Assembly (NCBI GenBank): GCA_026786005.1
Contig: JAJAYW010000015.1
Location: 1-51,472, forward strand
Source: Lysobacter sp.
Lineage (GTDB): Bacteria; Pseudomonadota; Gammaproteobacteria; Xanthomonadales; Xanthomonadaceae
Length of the DNA stretch: 51,472 nucleotides
Direction of reading: 5' to 3'
The stretch's first letter is position 1. The number at the start of each line of letters is the position of its first letter. The position numbers and the translations under genes were made by a program. The notes under the pieces were generated by a model that made no database searches, had not been told where the DNA came from, and saw only the letters and a program-made list of their open reading frames with translations. Below, piece by piece: positions 39,723 to 51,353 of this stretch.

Positions 39723-41090
39723 TCACCGGAACGGCATCCCGCCGCGCCCGCCCATCATCCCCTTCATGCCACGCATCATGCCCTTCATGCCGCCCGAGCC
39801 GAGCTTGCTCATCATCTTTTCCATCTGCTGGAATTGCTTGAGCAATCGGTTGACATCGGCCGGCGTGGTACCGGAACCCCGCGCGATGCGCGCGCGGCGC
39901 GAACCGTTGAGCAGCGCCGGATGGCGGCGCTCCTTCCTGGTCATCGAGCCGATGATCGCGACCATGCGCGGCACTTCCTTGCCGGTGATCTGCGCCTTCA
40001 CGGCATCGGGGACCTGGCCCATGCCCGGCAGCTTGTCCATCAAACCGCTCAGGCCACCCATGCTCTGCATCTGGTCGAGCTGGTCGCGCATATCGTTGAG
40101 GTCGAACTTCTTGCCCTTGGCGACTTTCTCCGCAAGTTTTTGCGCCTTGTCCTTGTCGACCTGCTGCTCGACCTGTTCGACCAGCGACAACACATCGCCC
40201 ATGTCGAGGATGCGCGAGGCGAGGCGATCGGGATGGAACACATCGAGTCCATCGGGCTTCTCGCCGACGCCGATGAACTTGATCGGCCGTCCGGTGATGT
40301 AGCGCACGCTCAGCGCCGCGCCGCCACGCGCATCGCCATCGGTCTTGGTCAGGATCACCCCGGTCAGCGGCAATGCCTCGGAGAACGCCTTGGCCGTGGT
40401 CGCCGCATCCTGGCCGGTCATTGCATCGACCACGAACAGCGTTTCGACGGGATTGGCCACGGCATGCAGCGTCTTGATCTCGGCCATCATCGCCTCGTCG
40501 ATGGCGAGGCGGCCGGCGGTATCGACAATCAAGACATCGCCGAATGATTTGCGTGCGTCAATGATCGCGGCACGGACGATGGCTTCGGGTGTCTGCTCGG
40601 CCGATGACGGAAAAAACAACACATCGACCTGTTGCGCCAGCGTCTGCAACTGTTCGATCGCAGCGGGGCGATAGACGTCGGCCGACACCACCATCACCTT
40701 TTTCTTGCGGCGCTCTTTCAGATGTTTGGCAAGCTTGGCGACCGTGGTGGTCTTGCCCGCGCCATGCAGACCGGCCATCAGGATCACGGCGGGCGCCGGC
40801 ACATTGAGGTTCAAATCGCTGGCCGAAGACCCCATCACCGCGGTCAGCTCATCGCGGACGATCTTGATCAGCGCCTGGCCAGGCGTGAGACTCTTCAACA
40901 CTTCCTGCCCGACCGCACGCACCTTGATCCGCTCGATGAGCGCCTGCACCACCGGCAATGCGACATCGGCCTCGAGCAGCGCGATGCGCACTTCGCGGGT
41001 GGCCTCGCGGATGTTCTCTTCGGTCAGCCGGCCGCGTCCACGAAGGCGTTCGATGGTGCCGGACAGGCGCTGGGTCAGGGATTCGAACAT
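39723..41090 (-). CDS. ffh: signal recognition particle protein Ffh
   Basis: MFESLTQRLSGTIERLRGRGRLTEENI; GLHGAGKTTTVAKLAK; Met-rich C-terminus. Confidence 0.97.
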   Translation of the reverse strand: MFESLTQRLSGTIERLRGRGRLTEENIREATREVRIALLEADVALPVVQALIERIKVRAVGQEVLKSLTPGQALIKIVRDELTAVMGSSASDLNLNVPAPAVILMAGLHGAGKTTTVAKLAKHLKERRKKKVMVVSADVYRPAAIEQLQTLAQQVDVLFFPSSAEQTPEAIVRAAIIDARKSFGDVLIVDTAGRLAIDEAMMAEIKTLHAVANPVETLFVVDAMTGQDAATTAKAFSEALPLTGVILTKTDGDARGGAALSVRYITGRPIKFIGVGEKPDGLDVFHPDRLASRILDMGDVLSLVEQVEQQVDKDKAQKLAEKVAKGKKFDLNDMRDQLDQMQSMGGLSGLMDKLPGMGQVPDAVKAQITGKEVPRMVAIIGSMTRKERRHPALLNGSRRARIARGSGTTPADVNRLLKQFQQMEKMMSKLGSGGMKGMMRGMKGMMGGRGGMPFR

Positions 41091-41285
41091 GGGTTGGAAA
41101 TCTGGCGAAAACGGGCGCGAATTATAGCCCGCGCCTCTTGCTCCCCTGTCTGGGAATGCAGGGAGGTTAAGAGAGTTGCGTGAATGCCAGGAATCTTCAA
41201 GAAACGCCGGCAAAACACCTCGTCCCTGCTCGTCATTCGCAGTGAAGGCAGACAAGCACTCAAGCGCCTATGCGACACTTCCGCG

Positions 41286-42074
41286 ATGACAATCGCTCTC
41301 ATCGCCATCGCGCTCTACCTGCTGTCCGCAGGCCTGTTGGTACGCACCGTGACGCGCGAGGAGAACGCGACCTCAAAGCTTTGGCTGTGGCCAGCAGTGG
41401 CCGCCGTTGTCCTGCACGGCACCTGTCACCTGCTCGCATGGCGCGATGGCGGTGGTCCAGACATGCATTTCTTCGCCGCGTTGTCGCTGGTCGGCTTGGG
41501 CATGGCGACATTGACGGGGCTGTTCGGCGCGCGGCGGAGCATGGCGGCGCTGGGCGTGATCGTGTTTCCACTCGCGGCGGCTTCACTGCTGGGGTACGCC
41601 AGCGCCGGGCATCACATTGCCGACGGCCTGGACTGGCGCCTGCAACTGCACGCCTGGTGCGCGCTGCTCGCGTACGCGACGCTGGCCATCGCGGCGTTGC
41701 TAGCCCTCATGTTGTGGGCTCAGGAACGCGCCTTGCGTCGCCGTCAATTCCACCAGTGGTTGCGTGCATTGCCGCCGCTGACAGAACTGGAATCACTGTT
41801 GTTCCGCACCATCACGGCCGGTTTCGTGTTGCTGACAGCCACACTGCTGACCGGCATCTTGTTTGTAGAAAACCTCTTCGCGCAGCATCTCGTGCACAAG
41901 ACCGTGCTCAGCGTGCTGTCGTGGCTGGCGTTCGGCGCATTGCTGCTGGGCCGCTGGCGTTACGGTTGGCGCGGCGTCGTCGCGGTGCGCTGGACCTTGG
42001 TGGCAATGGTGTTGCTGGTGCTGGCTTTCTTCGGCAGCAAGTTCGTGCTGGAGTTGCTGCTCCGCCGCGTTTAA
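41286..42074 (+). CDS. Cytochrome c biogenesis/assembly family membrane protein (CcsA/YpjD-like)
   Basis: Multi-span ORF; LQLHAWCALLAYATLAIAALLALMLW; HKTVLSVLSWLAFGALLLGRW; divergent from ffh. Confidence 0.88.
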   Translation: MTIALIAIALYLLSAGLLVRTVTREENATSKLWLWPAVAAVVLHGTCHLLAWRDGGGPDMHFFAALSLVGLGMATLTGLFGARRSMAALGVIVFPLAAASLLGYASAGHHIADGLDWRLQLHAWCALLAYATLAIAALLALMLWAQERALRRRQFHQWLRALPPLTELESLLFRTITAGFVLLTATLLTGILFVENLFAQHLVHKTVLSVLSWLAFGALLLGRWRYGWRGVVAVRWTLVAMVLLVLAFFGSKFVLELLLRRV

Positions 42075-42178
42075 ACCCGACGAAACTCGGTTGCATCCAA
42101 ATGCCGAGACCAAAGCCATGCAGGTCAGGGCGCTGGTTGAAGCACTCGCACATTTCTTAGTGTGGGCCCTAGCCCACC

Positions 42179-43603
42179 TTACGCGGCAGCGGACAACGCA
42201 TCCGCCAACCGCTCCACCGCAATCACTTCCAGTCCCTTGTAACTGCCGCCCTTCGGCGCATTCGCCTTGGGCACGATCGCGCGCTTGAAGCCATGCGTCG
42301 CAGCTTCCCTCAAACGTTCCTCGCCGTTCGGCACCGGACGGATTTCCCCGGACAAGCCGACTTCGCCAAAGGCGACGGTCTTCTCCGCCAGCGGTTTGTC
42401 GCGCAGCGATGACAGCACCGCCAGCAACACCGGCAGATCGGCTGCGGTTTCCTGCACGCGGATGCCGCCGACGACATTCACGAACACGTCCTGATCGCTG
42501 ACACCGATGCCGCCGTGGCGATGCAATACCGCCAGCAACATCGCCAGACGGTTCTGTTCGAGGCCGACGACGACGCGACGCGGATTCGACAACGGCGATG
42601 CATCCACCAGCGCCTGCACTTCCACCAGCAACGGCCGCGTGCCTTCGCGCGTGACCATCACGCAACTGCCCGCTTGCGGCGTGCTGCTGCCGGACAGGAA
42701 GATCGCGGAAGGATTGGGCACTTCGCGCAAACCCTTCTCGCCCATGGCGAACACGCCGAGTTCGTTGACCGCGCCGAAGCGGTTCTTGAATGCGCGCAGC
42801 ACGCGAAAACGTGATCCTGAGTCGCCTTCGAAATACAGCACCGCATCGACCATGTGCTCGAGCACGCGCGGACCGGCGATGCCGCCTTCCTTGGTGACGT
42901 GGCCGACCAGGAACACCGCAGCGCCTGTTTCCTTCGCATACCGGACCAATCGCGCGGCGCTCTCACGCACCTGGCTGACGGAACCGGGTGCGGCGGCGAG
43001 TTGCTCCGTCCATAACGTCTGTATCGAGTCGGCGACGATCAATTTTGGCTGCAAGGCGGTGGCGTGTTCGAGAATGCGTTCGACCCCGGTTTCCGCGAGC
43101 GCGTTGATGCCATCGACCGGCAAGCCAAGTCGTGCGGCGCGTCCCGCCACCTGCCCCAGCGATTCCTCGCCGGTGACATACAGCCCCGGCAACGTCGACG
43201 CCATCGACGACAGCGCCTGCAACAACAACGTCGACTTGCCGATGCCCGGATCGCCACCGACCAGCACGACGGCGCCTTCGACCAATCCGCCGCCAAGTAC
43301 GCGATCGAATTCGCCGATGCCGGTGGACACGCGCGCATCCTCGCTGTGACGCACATCCTTGAGCGCGGTGACTTGCGGCGCATCGATCTTGCCGACCCAG
43401 CCACTGCGACGGTTGGTTGCAACAGGTTTACCCGCAGGCTCGATGACGAATTCGCTCAACGAATTCCACGCGTTGCATTCGGCGCATTGGCCCTGCCACT
43501 TGTTGTGCTCGGCGCCGCATTCGGCGCAGACATAGGCGGTCTTGGCTTTGGCCACTTCGGAGTCGCTCGCTGATGTACTGAGAGCACTGTAACGGCCACG
43601 CAT
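42179..43603 (-). CDS. radA: DNA repair protein RadA
   Basis: Zinc finger YVCAECGAEHNKWQGQCAECNAWNSL; GGDPGIGKSTLLLQ; KNRFG motif. Confidence 0.97.
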   Translation of the reverse strand: MRGRYSALSTSASDSEVAKAKTAYVCAECGAEHNKWQGQCAECNAWNSLSEFVIEPAGKPVATNRRSGWVGKIDAPQVTALKDVRHSEDARVSTGIGEFDRVLGGGLVEGAVVLVGGDPGIGKSTLLLQALSSMASTLPGLYVTGEESLGQVAGRAARLGLPVDGINALAETGVERILEHATALQPKLIVADSIQTLWTEQLAAAPGSVSQVRESAARLVRYAKETGAAVFLVGHVTKEGGIAGPRVLEHMVDAVLYFEGDSGSRFRVLRAFKNRFGAVNELGVFAMGEKGLREVPNPSAIFLSGSSTPQAGSCVMVTREGTRPLLVEVQALVDASPLSNPRRVVVGLEQNRLAMLLAVLHRHGGIGVSDQDVFVNVVGGIRVQETAADLPVLLAVLSSLRDKPLAEKTVAFGEVGLSGEIRPVPNGEERLREAATHGFKRAIVPKANAPKGGSYKGLEVIAVERLADALSAAA

Positions 43604-43621
43604 CTCTTTGCGCGAGACGCA

Positions 43622-43650
43622 AAAAACGACAAAGCCCGCAAAGGCGGGCT
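43622..43650 (-). terminator. Rho-independent terminator of tRNA-Thr
   Basis: aaaaacgacaaagcccgcaaaggcgggct. Confidence 0.75.
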
Positions 43651-43657
43651 GTGTGGT

Positions 43658-43733
43658 TGGTGCCGGAAATAGGAATCGAACCTACGACCTACGCATTACG
43701 AATGCGCCGCTCTACCAACTGAGCTATTCCGGC
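43658..43733 (-). tRNA. tRNA-Thr(CGT)
   Basis: Reverse complement GCCGGAATAGCTCAGTTGGTAGAGCGGCGCATTCGTAATGCG...TTCCGGCACCA. Confidence 0.94.
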
Positions 43734-43770
43734 ATCGGGCCGTGGATTCTAGGTTTCGCGCGGGGTCGGG

Positions 43771-44721
43771 TCAATCGACCAGGTGCAACCGCAGCTCCTT
43801 GGGCAGCGCGAAGACCATGTCTTCCGGCTTGCCGTTGAGCTCGCGCACGGTGTGCGCGCCCAGGTCGCGAAGGCGGTCGATGACGCCGCGGACCAGCACA
43901 TCCGGCGCCGATGCGCCCGCGGTCACACCGATGTGGCGCTTGCCCTCGATCCAGAGGGGATCGATCTCGATGGCGCCATCGATCAGGTGTGCCTCGACGC
44001 CCTCGCGCTCCGCCAGTTCGCGCAGGCGATTGGAGTTGGAGCTGTTGGGTGAACCTACCACCAAAATCAGGTCGCACTCCCTGGTCAGTTCGCGCACCGC
44101 ATCCTGCCGGTTCTGCGTGGCGTAGCAGATGTCGTCGTTTCTCGGCCCCTGGATGGCCGGGAACTTGCGTTGTAGCGCTTGAATGATTGCGCGCGTGTCA
44201 TCGACCGACAGCGTGGTCTGCGTGGTGTGCGCGACATTATCGGGTTGCTCGATTTCCAGCGTCGCGACATCACCAATGTCTTCTACAAGATAGATGCGTC
44301 CATTCGAGTTGTCCGCGCTCCATTGCCCCATCGTGCCCTCCACTTCCGGATGGCCCGCGTGGCCGATCAGCACGACATCGTGGCCGGCGCGGCAATGACG
44401 CGCGACTTCCAGATGCACCTTGGTCACCAGCGGACAGGTGGCATCGAACACTTTCAAGCCGCGCTGTGCCGCTTCGGCGCGCACCGCCTGCGACACACCG
44501 TGCGCGGAGAAAATCACGGTGGCGCCATCGGGCACTTCATCCAGTTCCTCGACGAATACCGCGCCACGACGCTTGAGGTCGTCGACGACGAAACGGTTGT
44601 GCACGACTTCGTGGCGCACATAAATCGGCGCGCCGAGCGTCTCGATCGCACGCTTGACGATCTCGATCGCGCGATCGACGCCGGCGCAAAATCCGCGGGG
44701 GTTGGCGAGTAGCACGTCCAT
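43771..44721 (-). CDS. ispH: 4-hydroxy-3-methylbut-2-enyl diphosphate reductase
   Basis: [45 protein letters not shown]. Confidence 0.98.
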   Translation of the reverse strand: MDVLLANPRGFCAGVDRAIEIVKRAIETLGAPIYVRHEVVHNRFVVDDLKRRGAVFVEELDEVPDGATVIFSAHGVSQAVRAEAAQRGLKVFDATCPLVTKVHLEVARHCRAGHDVVLIGHAGHPEVEGTMGQWSADNSNGRIYLVEDIGDVATLEIEQPDNVAHTTQTTLSVDDTRAIIQALQRKFPAIQGPRNDDICYATQNRQDAVRELTRECDLILVVGSPNSSNSNRLRELAEREGVEAHLIDGAIEIDPLWIEGKRHIGVTAGASAPDVLVRGVIDRLRDLGAHTVRELNGKPEDMVFALPKELRLHLVD

Positions 44722-44730
44722 GATCGAATT

Positions 44731-45255
44731 TTACTCCGCTCCGTTGCCGGATGCTTCCGACGTTTTCGCGCTGCGCTTGCTGTCGAGCAAGCCGAACAAC
44801 GCGATGCCGATGGCGCCGGCAACGATGGCTGAATCGGCGATGTTGAATGCGGGCCAGTAATGGTCCTGCCAGTGCCACTGGATGAAATCCACGACATGGC
44901 CATGCAGCAGGCGATCGATGACATTGCCGATCGCGCCGCCGATGACCAGTGCGAATGGCAAGGCGGATTTCCAGTCACGGCGCGGCGTCCTGGACAACCA
45001 GAACGTCAGCAATCCGGTGATGCCGGTCGCCAGCACGACGAAGAAGTATTTTTGCCAGCCACCCGCATCGCTGAGAAAACTGAATGCGGCGCCGGTGTTG
45101 TAGGTGCGGTACCAGTTCCAGACGCCTTCAATGACGGGGATGGGCTGGTATTCGGGCAGCGTGTTGAGCACCCACCATTTGGTGAGCTGGTCGAGTGCGA
45201 TCACGGTGATCGAGAGCAGGAGCCAGATCAGCGCGTTGGGTTTTGGGTGATTCAT
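44731..45255 (-). CDS. lspA: lipoprotein signal peptidase
   Basis: [48 protein letters not shown]. Confidence 0.97.
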   Translation of the reverse strand: MNHPKPNALIWLLLSITVIALDQLTKWWVLNTLPEYQPIPVIEGVWNWYRTYNTGAAFSFLSDAGGWQKYFFVVLATGITGLLTFWLSRTPRRDWKSALPFALVIGGAIGNVIDRLLHGHVVDFIQWHWQDHYWPAFNIADSAIVAGAIGIALFGLLDSKRSAKTSEASGNGAE

Positions 45256-45274
45256 GGAGCAAATGCCTCTGTTT

Positions 45275-45415
45275 GACCCCTTCTCCCCTCAGGAGAAGGT
45301 GGCGCGCAGCGCCGGATGAGGGCGCGGACTTTCAGGTCGCGGTGAACGTGCGTTGGCGAGTCATTCTTCCGCCCTCATCCGCCCTTCGGGCACCTTCTCC
45401 CGAAGGGAGAAGGAA
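45275..45415. repeat. Long dispersed inverted repeat (CCCTCATCCGCCCTTCGGGCACCTTCTCCC type) in the ileS-lspA gap
   Basis: Left arm cccttctcccctcaggagaaggtggcgcgcagcgccggatgagggcg; right arm cgccctcatccgcccttcgggcaccttctcccgaagggagaagg. Confidence 0.85.
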
Positions 45416-45418
45416 GCA

Positions 45419-48277
45419 TCAAAACCATCGCCTGTCCTCACCTGAACTTTCGATATTCGACACGCAGCGGCCGCAAATCTCCGGGTGTCCTGCATGCGCG
45501 CCAACATCGGAACGATAGTGCCAGCAGCGTATGCATTTCTGTTTTCGCGTCCGTGTTGCAACGATGCCTATTTCGTTGGCTGCGTCATCCGCCTGCAGCG
45601 TGACATCGCCGCTGATCAACAGGAAACGCAGCTCATCGACCAATGGTGCCAGCCAATTCTGATCGGCGACGCCGGCACGCAAGGTGATTTCCGCTTCGAG
45701 CGCGGCGCCGATCTCACCATTGGCGCGCATTGGCTCCAGCACCTTGCTGACCTGATCCCGCAATGCAAGCAGGTGCTCGAAGTCCTGCCCCGACAATGCA
45801 GCGTCGCCGGGCAATGGCGCAAGGCCGTCGTACCACGTCGCGAACAGCACATTGTCTTCGTGCTTGCCGGGAAGGTATTTCCACAACTCGTCGGCAGTGA
45901 AGCTGAGGATCGGCGCGATCCAGCGCACCAACGCTTCGGCAATGCGGTACATCGCGCTTTGCGCCGATCGACGGCCGCGTGAATCCTCCGGCATCGTGTA
46001 CAACCGATCCTTGGTCACGTCCAGATAAAACGAGCCCAGATCGACGCTGCAGAAATTCGACAGCGCCTGCACGATTTCGGCGAAGTCGTAACGCGCGTAG
46101 GCATCGACGATTTTTTCCTGCAATTCATGCGCACGATGCACGATCCACCGATCCAGCGCGACCATGTCGTCGAGCGCGCGCAGATCCGTTTCCGGATCGA
46201 AGCCATGCAGGTTGCCCAGCAGGAAGCGCGCGGTGTTGCGGATGCGCCGATAGGCATCGCCACTACGCTTCAGGATTTCGTCCGAAACCGACATCTCGTT
46301 GCGATAATCGGTCGCGGCGATCCACAACCGCAACACGTCCGCCCCCATCGCATCGATCACCTGCTGCGGCGCAATTACATTACCGAGCGACTTCGACATC
46401 TTGCGGCCATCCGCATCGACCGCGAAGCCATGCGTCAGCACCTGCTTGTATGGCGCGACGCCATCGATCGCCACGCCGGTCAGCAACGATGACTGGAACC
46501 AGCCGCGATGCTGGTCGGAGCCTTCCAGGTACAGGTCCGCTGGCTTGTGCAGGCCATCCTGAGGACGTTGCGCGAGCACGCAGTCGTGGGTTACGCCGGA
46601 GTCGAACCAGACATCGAGGATATCGGTGACCTTGTCATAGCGGGCGGCATCGTCGCCGAGCAGCTCCGCCGAATCGAGCGCGTACCACGCATCGGCGCCG
46701 TCGCATTCGACCTTGTCGGCGACCTTGCGCATCAGCGCGACCGAATCGGGATGCGCTTCGCCGCTTTCGCGATCGATGAACAACGCGATCGGCACGCCCC
46801 AGTAACGCTGCCGCGAAATTGTCCAGTCCGGCCGGCCTTCGACCATGCCGGTGATGCGCGCCTCGCCCCAATCCGGAAACCAGCCGACCTTGCCGATCGC
46901 AGCGAGCGCATCGCGGCGCAGGCCGGCCTGCTCCATCGAGATGAACCACTGCGGCGTGGCGCGGAATGCGACCGGCGTCTTGTGGCGCCAGCAGTGCGGA
47001 TAGCTGTGCGTGAGTTTGCCGAACGCGAGCAGGCTGCCGTTATCGCGCAAGACGTCGACGATGATGTCGTTGGCTTTCCAGATGTGCAGGCCGGCGAGCG
47101 CAACCTCACCCGCAGGCGGCGTACTCGGCAGATACACGCCGCGTCCATCCACCGGATTGAGTTGCGCGGCGGTGTATTGCTCGATCAGACCGTAACGCTG
47201 ACCCACGACGAAATCGTCCTGTCCATGGCCGGGTGCGGTATGCACGACACCAGTGCCCTCCTCCGCCGTGACGTGTTCACCGAGCAGCACAGGGATATCG
47301 CGTTCCGCATAGAACGGATGACGCAGGTGCTGGCCTTCGAGGCTGACGCCTTTGGCGCGTCCATGCACGACGACGTTGTCGATGCCATAACGTTGCAGCG
47401 CGACTTGCGCCAGGCCTTCGGCAAGCACCAGCCATTGACGACGATCGTCGCGCGGCGGGCCTTCGACCAACACGTAATCAAGCTCCGGACCGACCGTCAC
47501 CGCCAGGCTCGCTGGTAGCGTCCACGGCGTCGTCGTCCAGATTGGCATTGCGACATCGATGCTGTTGTCGATGGTGCTGGCATCGATCGCAACACCGAAT
47601 GCGGACGCCAGCGTCTTTGGATTCTTCGCCAGATAGGCAACATCGACCGCGGGCGAAACCTTGTCCTGGTATTCGATTTCGGCTTCGGCTTGGGCAGACT
47701 GGCAATCGAAGCACCAATGCACCGGCTTGAAGCCGCGAATGACATGGCCGCGTTCGACGATCTTCGCAAGCGCACGCAGCATGTCGGCTTCGTAGCGGAA
47801 ATCCATCGTGCGATACGGATTGTTCCAGTCGCCGATCACGCCAAGGCGTTTGAAGTCGCGGCGTTGTGCCTCGATCTGTTCGCCGGCATATTCGCGGCAC
47901 TTCGCGCGGAAGGCGGCCGCGTCGAGCTTGTCGCCGACCTTGCCGAATTTCTTTTCGACCGCGTGCTCGATCGGCAGGCCGTGGCAATCCCAGCCCGGCA
48001 CGTACGGCGCATCGAAACCGCTCAGCAGCTTCGACTTGACCACGATGTCCTTGAGCACCTTGTTGACCGCATGCCCGATGTGGATCGCGCCGTTGGCGTA
48101 CGGCGGGCCGTCGTGCAACACGAATGAGGGCCGGCCTTCGACCTGCTTGCGGATGCGCGCGTACAAATCTTCGGACTCCCAGCGCTTGAGCGTGTCCGGC
48201 TCGCGCTTGGGCAAGTCGCCGCGCATCGGGAAATCCGTCGCCGGCAGGTGGAGGGTGGCTTTGTAGTCGTGGCTCAC
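45419..48277 (-). CDS. ileS: isoleucyl-tRNA synthetase
   Basis: [34 protein letters not shown]; probable GTG start overlapping the ribF stop. Confidence 0.97.
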   Translation of the reverse strand: MSHDYKATLHLPATDFPMRGDLPKREPDTLKRWESEDLYARIRKQVEGRPSFVLHDGPPYANGAIHIGHAVNKVLKDIVVKSKLLSGFDAPYVPGWDCHGLPIEHAVEKKFGKVGDKLDAAAFRAKCREYAGEQIEAQRRDFKRLGVIGDWNNPYRTMDFRYEADMLRALAKIVERGHVIRGFKPVHWCFDCQSAQAEAEIEYQDKVSPAVDVAYLAKNPKTLASAFGVAIDASTIDNSIDVAMPIWTTTPWTLPASLAVTVGPELDYVLVEGPPRDDRRQWLVLAEGLAQVALQRYGIDNVVVHGRAKGVSLEGQHLRHPFYAERDIPVLLGEHVTAEEGTGVVHTAPGHGQDDFVVGQRYGLIEQYTAAQLNPVDGRGVYLPSTPPAGEVALAGLHIWKANDIIVDVLRDNGSLLAFGKLTHSYPHCWRHKTPVAFRATPQWFISMEQAGLRRDALAAIGKVGWFPDWGEARITGMVEGRPDWTISRQRYWGVPIALFIDRESGEAHPDSVALMRKVADKVECDGADAWYALDSAELLGDDAARYDKVTDILDVWFDSGVTHDCVLAQRPQDGLHKPADLYLEGSDQHRGWFQSSLLTGVAIDGVAPYKQVLTHGFAVDADGRKMSKSLGNVIAPQQVIDAMGADVLRLWIAATDYRNEMSVSDEILKRSGDAYRRIRNTARFLLGNLHGFDPETDLRALDDMVALDRWIVHRAHELQEKIVDAYARYDFAEIVQALSNFCSVDLGSFYLDVTKDRLYTMPEDSRGRRSAQSAMYRIAEALVRWIAPILSFTADELWKYLPGKHEDNVLFATWYDGLAPLPGDAALSGQDFEHLLALRDQVSKVLEPMRANGEIGAALEAEITLRAGVADQNWLAPLVDELRFLLISGDVTLQADDAANEIGIVATRTRKQKCIRCWHYRSDVGAHAGHPEICGRCVSNIESSGEDRRWF

Positions 48278-49239
48278 GCGGTTGCCCGTTGTGGTTCTTG
48301 CAGCAGTGGATTGTTTTTCAGGATCGCACGTGCCTGTTCGGCATCGCGATGCATCTGCGAAACCAGCGTCGGCAAATCGGGGAATTTTTCCTCGTCGCGC
48401 AGTTTTGCGACGAATTCGACGGCGATGCGTTGTCCGTAGAGATCGCCATCGAAATCGAACAGATGCGCTTCGAGCACTGGCTCGATGCCATCGACCGTGG
48501 GACGCGTACCGAAACTCGACACCGATGGCCACGCCTCCGATCCGACACCGTGTACCCAGGTCGCGTAGATGCCGGACAACGCCGGCGTCTTGTGCGCGAA
48601 ACGCAGGTTGGCGGTGGGATAACCCAGCGTGCGGCCAAGTTGCTTGCCGCGCACGACGCGGCCATCGATCGCATACGGGCGACCGAGCAACCGCGCGGCT
48701 GTCGTCAAGTCGCCATCGCGCAGCGCCACACGGATGCAGGTACTGGAGACGCGTTCACCATCGAGCTGGATCGGCGCGATTTCATTGGCGACAAAACCCA
48801 GTTCATTGCCAACTCGGTGCAGCGTGTCGATATCGCCCTGGCGCTGATGGCCGAAACGGAATTCAGGGCCCACCCATACTTCGCGCGCGGCAAGTCGGGT
48901 GACAAGCACCTCGCGAACAAACGTTTCGGCGTCCATTGCGGCGAGCCCGCGGTTGAAACGCAGCAGACCGATCACATCAACGCCAAGATCGCGCAGGCCT
49001 TCGAACTTCGCACGCGGCAAGGTCAACCGCGGCGGCTTGTTTCCGGTCGCGAAGAACTCGCGCGGCAACGGCTCGAAACTCAAGGCGACCGCAGGGATTT
49101 CCAGCGCCCGGGCACGCGAAACGGCATGGCGCACCAGCGCACGATGGCCCATGTGCAGACCGTCGAAAGCGCCGATGCAGACCACGCTCCCGTGCGGACA
49201 CAATGGTCCGCCACCGACGTCTCGAAACAGCCTGCTCAT
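48274..49239 (-). CDS. ribF: bifunctional riboflavin kinase/FMN adenylyltransferase
   Basis: [37 protein letters not shown]. Confidence 0.96.
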   Translation of the reverse strand: MSRLFRDVGGGPLCPHGSVVCIGAFDGLHMGHRALVRHAVSRARALEIPAVALSFEPLPREFFATGNKPPRLTLPRAKFEGLRDLGVDVIGLLRFNRGLAAMDAETFVREVLVTRLAAREVWVGPEFRFGHQRQGDIDTLHRVGNELGFVANEIAPIQLDGERVSSTCIRVALRDGDLTTAARLLGRPYAIDGRVVRGKQLGRTLGYPTANLRFAHKTPALSGIYATWVHGVGSEAWPSVSSFGTRPTVDGIEPVLEAHLFDFDGDLYGQRIAVEFVAKLRDEEKFPDLPTLVSQMHRDAEQARAILKNNPLLQEPQRATA

Positions 49240-49328
49240 TTTTTTGGACAGTCCGGCCATGGATGGTCGGGTTTTTGCGAAAAGGACTCGCATATGAGTA
49301 TAGCTGCGGTGCAGCAAATCCAGGCGCA

Positions 49329-50951
49329 TCAGCGTCCGCGCAGGTCACGCGGCCGCAGGCCCGTGGCCAGCAGCATGAGGCCGTAGGCGGCGGCGCCCGC
49401 GGCAATCACCAGCAGCAACCACGACACGCGATCGAAGGGGTTGTCCATCGCAGTCCAGTCACCGACCCAGAAGCGGAGCGCGAGTACGACGGCCGTCATC
49501 GCGACGCAGGCCAGCAGCAGGCGTATCGAAAATCCACGCCAACCGGGTTGCGGTGCATACATCCCCGCCCGACGCAGGTAATGCCACAGCAGTGCCGCAT
49601 TGACGATGCCGGCCAATGCCGTCGCCAATGCAATGCCGACGTGCGCGCCTTCCACCTTGTTGAGCAACAGCGGCGTGGTGAAAGCGATGGTCAGCACGAC
49701 ATTGGCGATCACGGTGATGATCGCTGCACGCATCGGGGTCTTGGTGTCCTGCCGCGCGAAGAACGCCGGCGACAGCACCTTGCTGAGCATGAAGGCGGGA
49801 ATGCCGATGCTCATCGCGGTCAGGCTGATCGCGGACATGCGCGTGTCGAGGGCGGTGAACTCGCCGTAGTTGTAGACGGTGGCGGTGATCGGGTCCGCCA
49901 GCAGCAGCAGGCCCAATCCGGCAGGGACGCCGGCAAGCAACGCGAGGCGCAGGCCCCAGTCGAGCGAGCGGGTATACCCCTCTGCGTCGGCTGCGGCGAA
50001 GCGGCGCGAGAGGTGCGGCAGGATCACGGTGCCTATCGCCACGCCGAACAGCCCCAGCGGGAACTCGATCAGGCGATCGGAGTAGTACAGCCAATCGACG
50101 CTGCCATCGACCAACAGTGCTGCAAAGGCTGTCCCGACCAACAGGTTGACCTGCGCCACCGAGGAGGAAAACAGCGTCGGCAGCATCAGCCGCGAAACCC
50201 GGCGTACTTCCGGATGGCGGAAGCCGAGCCTGAGCCTGGGCCGCAACCCCAGCCTTCCAAGCGCGGGCCACAGCAACATCAATTGCAGCGCCCCGGCGAT
50301 CAGCACGCCCCAGGCCAGACCCACCGGTTTCACATCGAAACGCGGGGCCAGCCACAACATCGCCGCGATCAGGGTCAGGTTGTGCAGCACCGGTGTAAAC
50401 GCCGGCAACGCGAACTTGCCGAAACTGTTCAGCACGGACGCCGCCAGCGACATCATCGAGATGAACAGCAGATACGGGAAGGTGATCCGCAGCATGTGCG
50501 TGGTCAGGGCGAACTTGGCCGGCTCGTCGATCCAGCCAAACGCGAACAACCCCGTGATCGCCGGCGCCAGCAACACGCCGATCCCGCAGACCACCAGCAC
50601 CACGGCGCAGAGCGCGCCGGCCATGTGGTCGATGAAGTCCTTCAGCGCCGCCTTGTCGCCGCGCTCCTTGATCTCGTTGAGCACAGGCACGAAGGCCATC
50701 GCCATCGACCCTTCGGCGAACACCCGGCGCAGGAAGTTCGGGATCCGGTAGGCGATGATGAAGGCGCTCATGGCCCCGCCGGTGCCAAACAGCGTGGCCT
50801 GGAGCTGGTCGCGGACGAAGCCGGCGATCCGCGACAGCAGGGTCATCGCGCTGAACACGGCAGTCGAGCGCAGCAGGCCCGGGCCCCGGGCGATCTTCGG
50901 CGCGCCGCTGTTCAATTCCTGGCTCCGTTGGCGGTCTGGAAGTTGACCCAA
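49329..50951 (-). CDS. murJ: lipid II flippase MurJ
   Basis: AVFSAMTLLSRIAGFVRDQLQATLFGTGGAMSAFIIAYRIPNFLRRVFAEGSMAMAFVPV. Confidence 0.97.
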   Translation of the reverse strand: MGQLPDRQRSQELNSGAPKIARGPGLLRSTAVFSAMTLLSRIAGFVRDQLQATLFGTGGAMSAFIIAYRIPNFLRRVFAEGSMAMAFVPVLNEIKERGDKAALKDFIDHMAGALCAVVLVVCGIGVLLAPAITGLFAFGWIDEPAKFALTTHMLRITFPYLLFISMMSLAASVLNSFGKFALPAFTPVLHNLTLIAAMLWLAPRFDVKPVGLAWGVLIAGALQLMLLWPALGRLGLRPRLRLGFRHPEVRRVSRLMLPTLFSSSVAQVNLLVGTAFAALLVDGSVDWLYYSDRLIEFPLGLFGVAIGTVILPHLSRRFAAADAEGYTRSLDWGLRLALLAGVPAGLGLLLLADPITATVYNYGEFTALDTRMSAISLTAMSIGIPAFMLSKVLSPAFFARQDTKTPMRAAIITVIANVVLTIAFTTPLLLNKVEGAHVGIALATALAGIVNAALLWHYLRRAGMYAPQPGWRGFSIRLLLACVAMTAVVLALRFWVGDWTAMDNPFDRVSWLLLVIAAGAAAYGLMLLATGLRPRDLRGR

Positions 50952-51013
50952 GTGATTGAATCCCCCATACTTTCGCGCTCGTTTTCCCGCTGACTGTTTT
51001 CCAGGAACCCACT

Positions 51014-51283
51014 GTGGCCAATATCAAATCCGCCAAGAAGCGCGCCAAGCAGGCTGTCGTGCGCAATCTGCGCAACACAAGCCAGCGTTCGATGCTGCGC
51101 ACCGCCGTCAAGAAAGTGTTGAAAGCGCTCGAAGCCAACGACGCCCCCGGCGCGCAAGCCGCCTTCGTCACCGCGCAGCCGATCCTCGATCGCTTCGCCG
51201 CCCGCGGCCTGATCCACAAGAACAAGGCCGCTCGCCACAAGAGCCGCATCAATGCCCGCATCAAGGCGCTGCAAGCTGCCTGA
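51014..51283 (+). CDS. rpsT: 30S ribosomal protein S20
   Basis: [38 protein letters not shown] start. Confidence 0.98.
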   Translation: MANIKSAKKRAKQAVVRNLRNTSQRSMLRTAVKKVLKALEANDAPGAQAAFVTAQPILDRFAARGLIHKNKAARHKSRINARIKALQAA

Positions 51284-51307
51284 TCGCGCTTGATGGCTGC
51301 ATGCAGA

Positions 51308-51331
51308 AACCCGGCTCCGGCCGGGTTTTTT
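51308..51331 (+). terminator. Rho-independent terminator of rpsT
   Basis: aacccggctccggccgggtttttt. Confidence 0.85.
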
Positions 51332-51353
51332 GTTGTGCGCTCCAATCTTTTTT

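Noticed and set aside
49203-50993. 596-aa plus-strand ORF opposite murJ
   Set aside because: Gln/Arg/His-rich shadow of the murJ reading frame without recognisable domain motifs.
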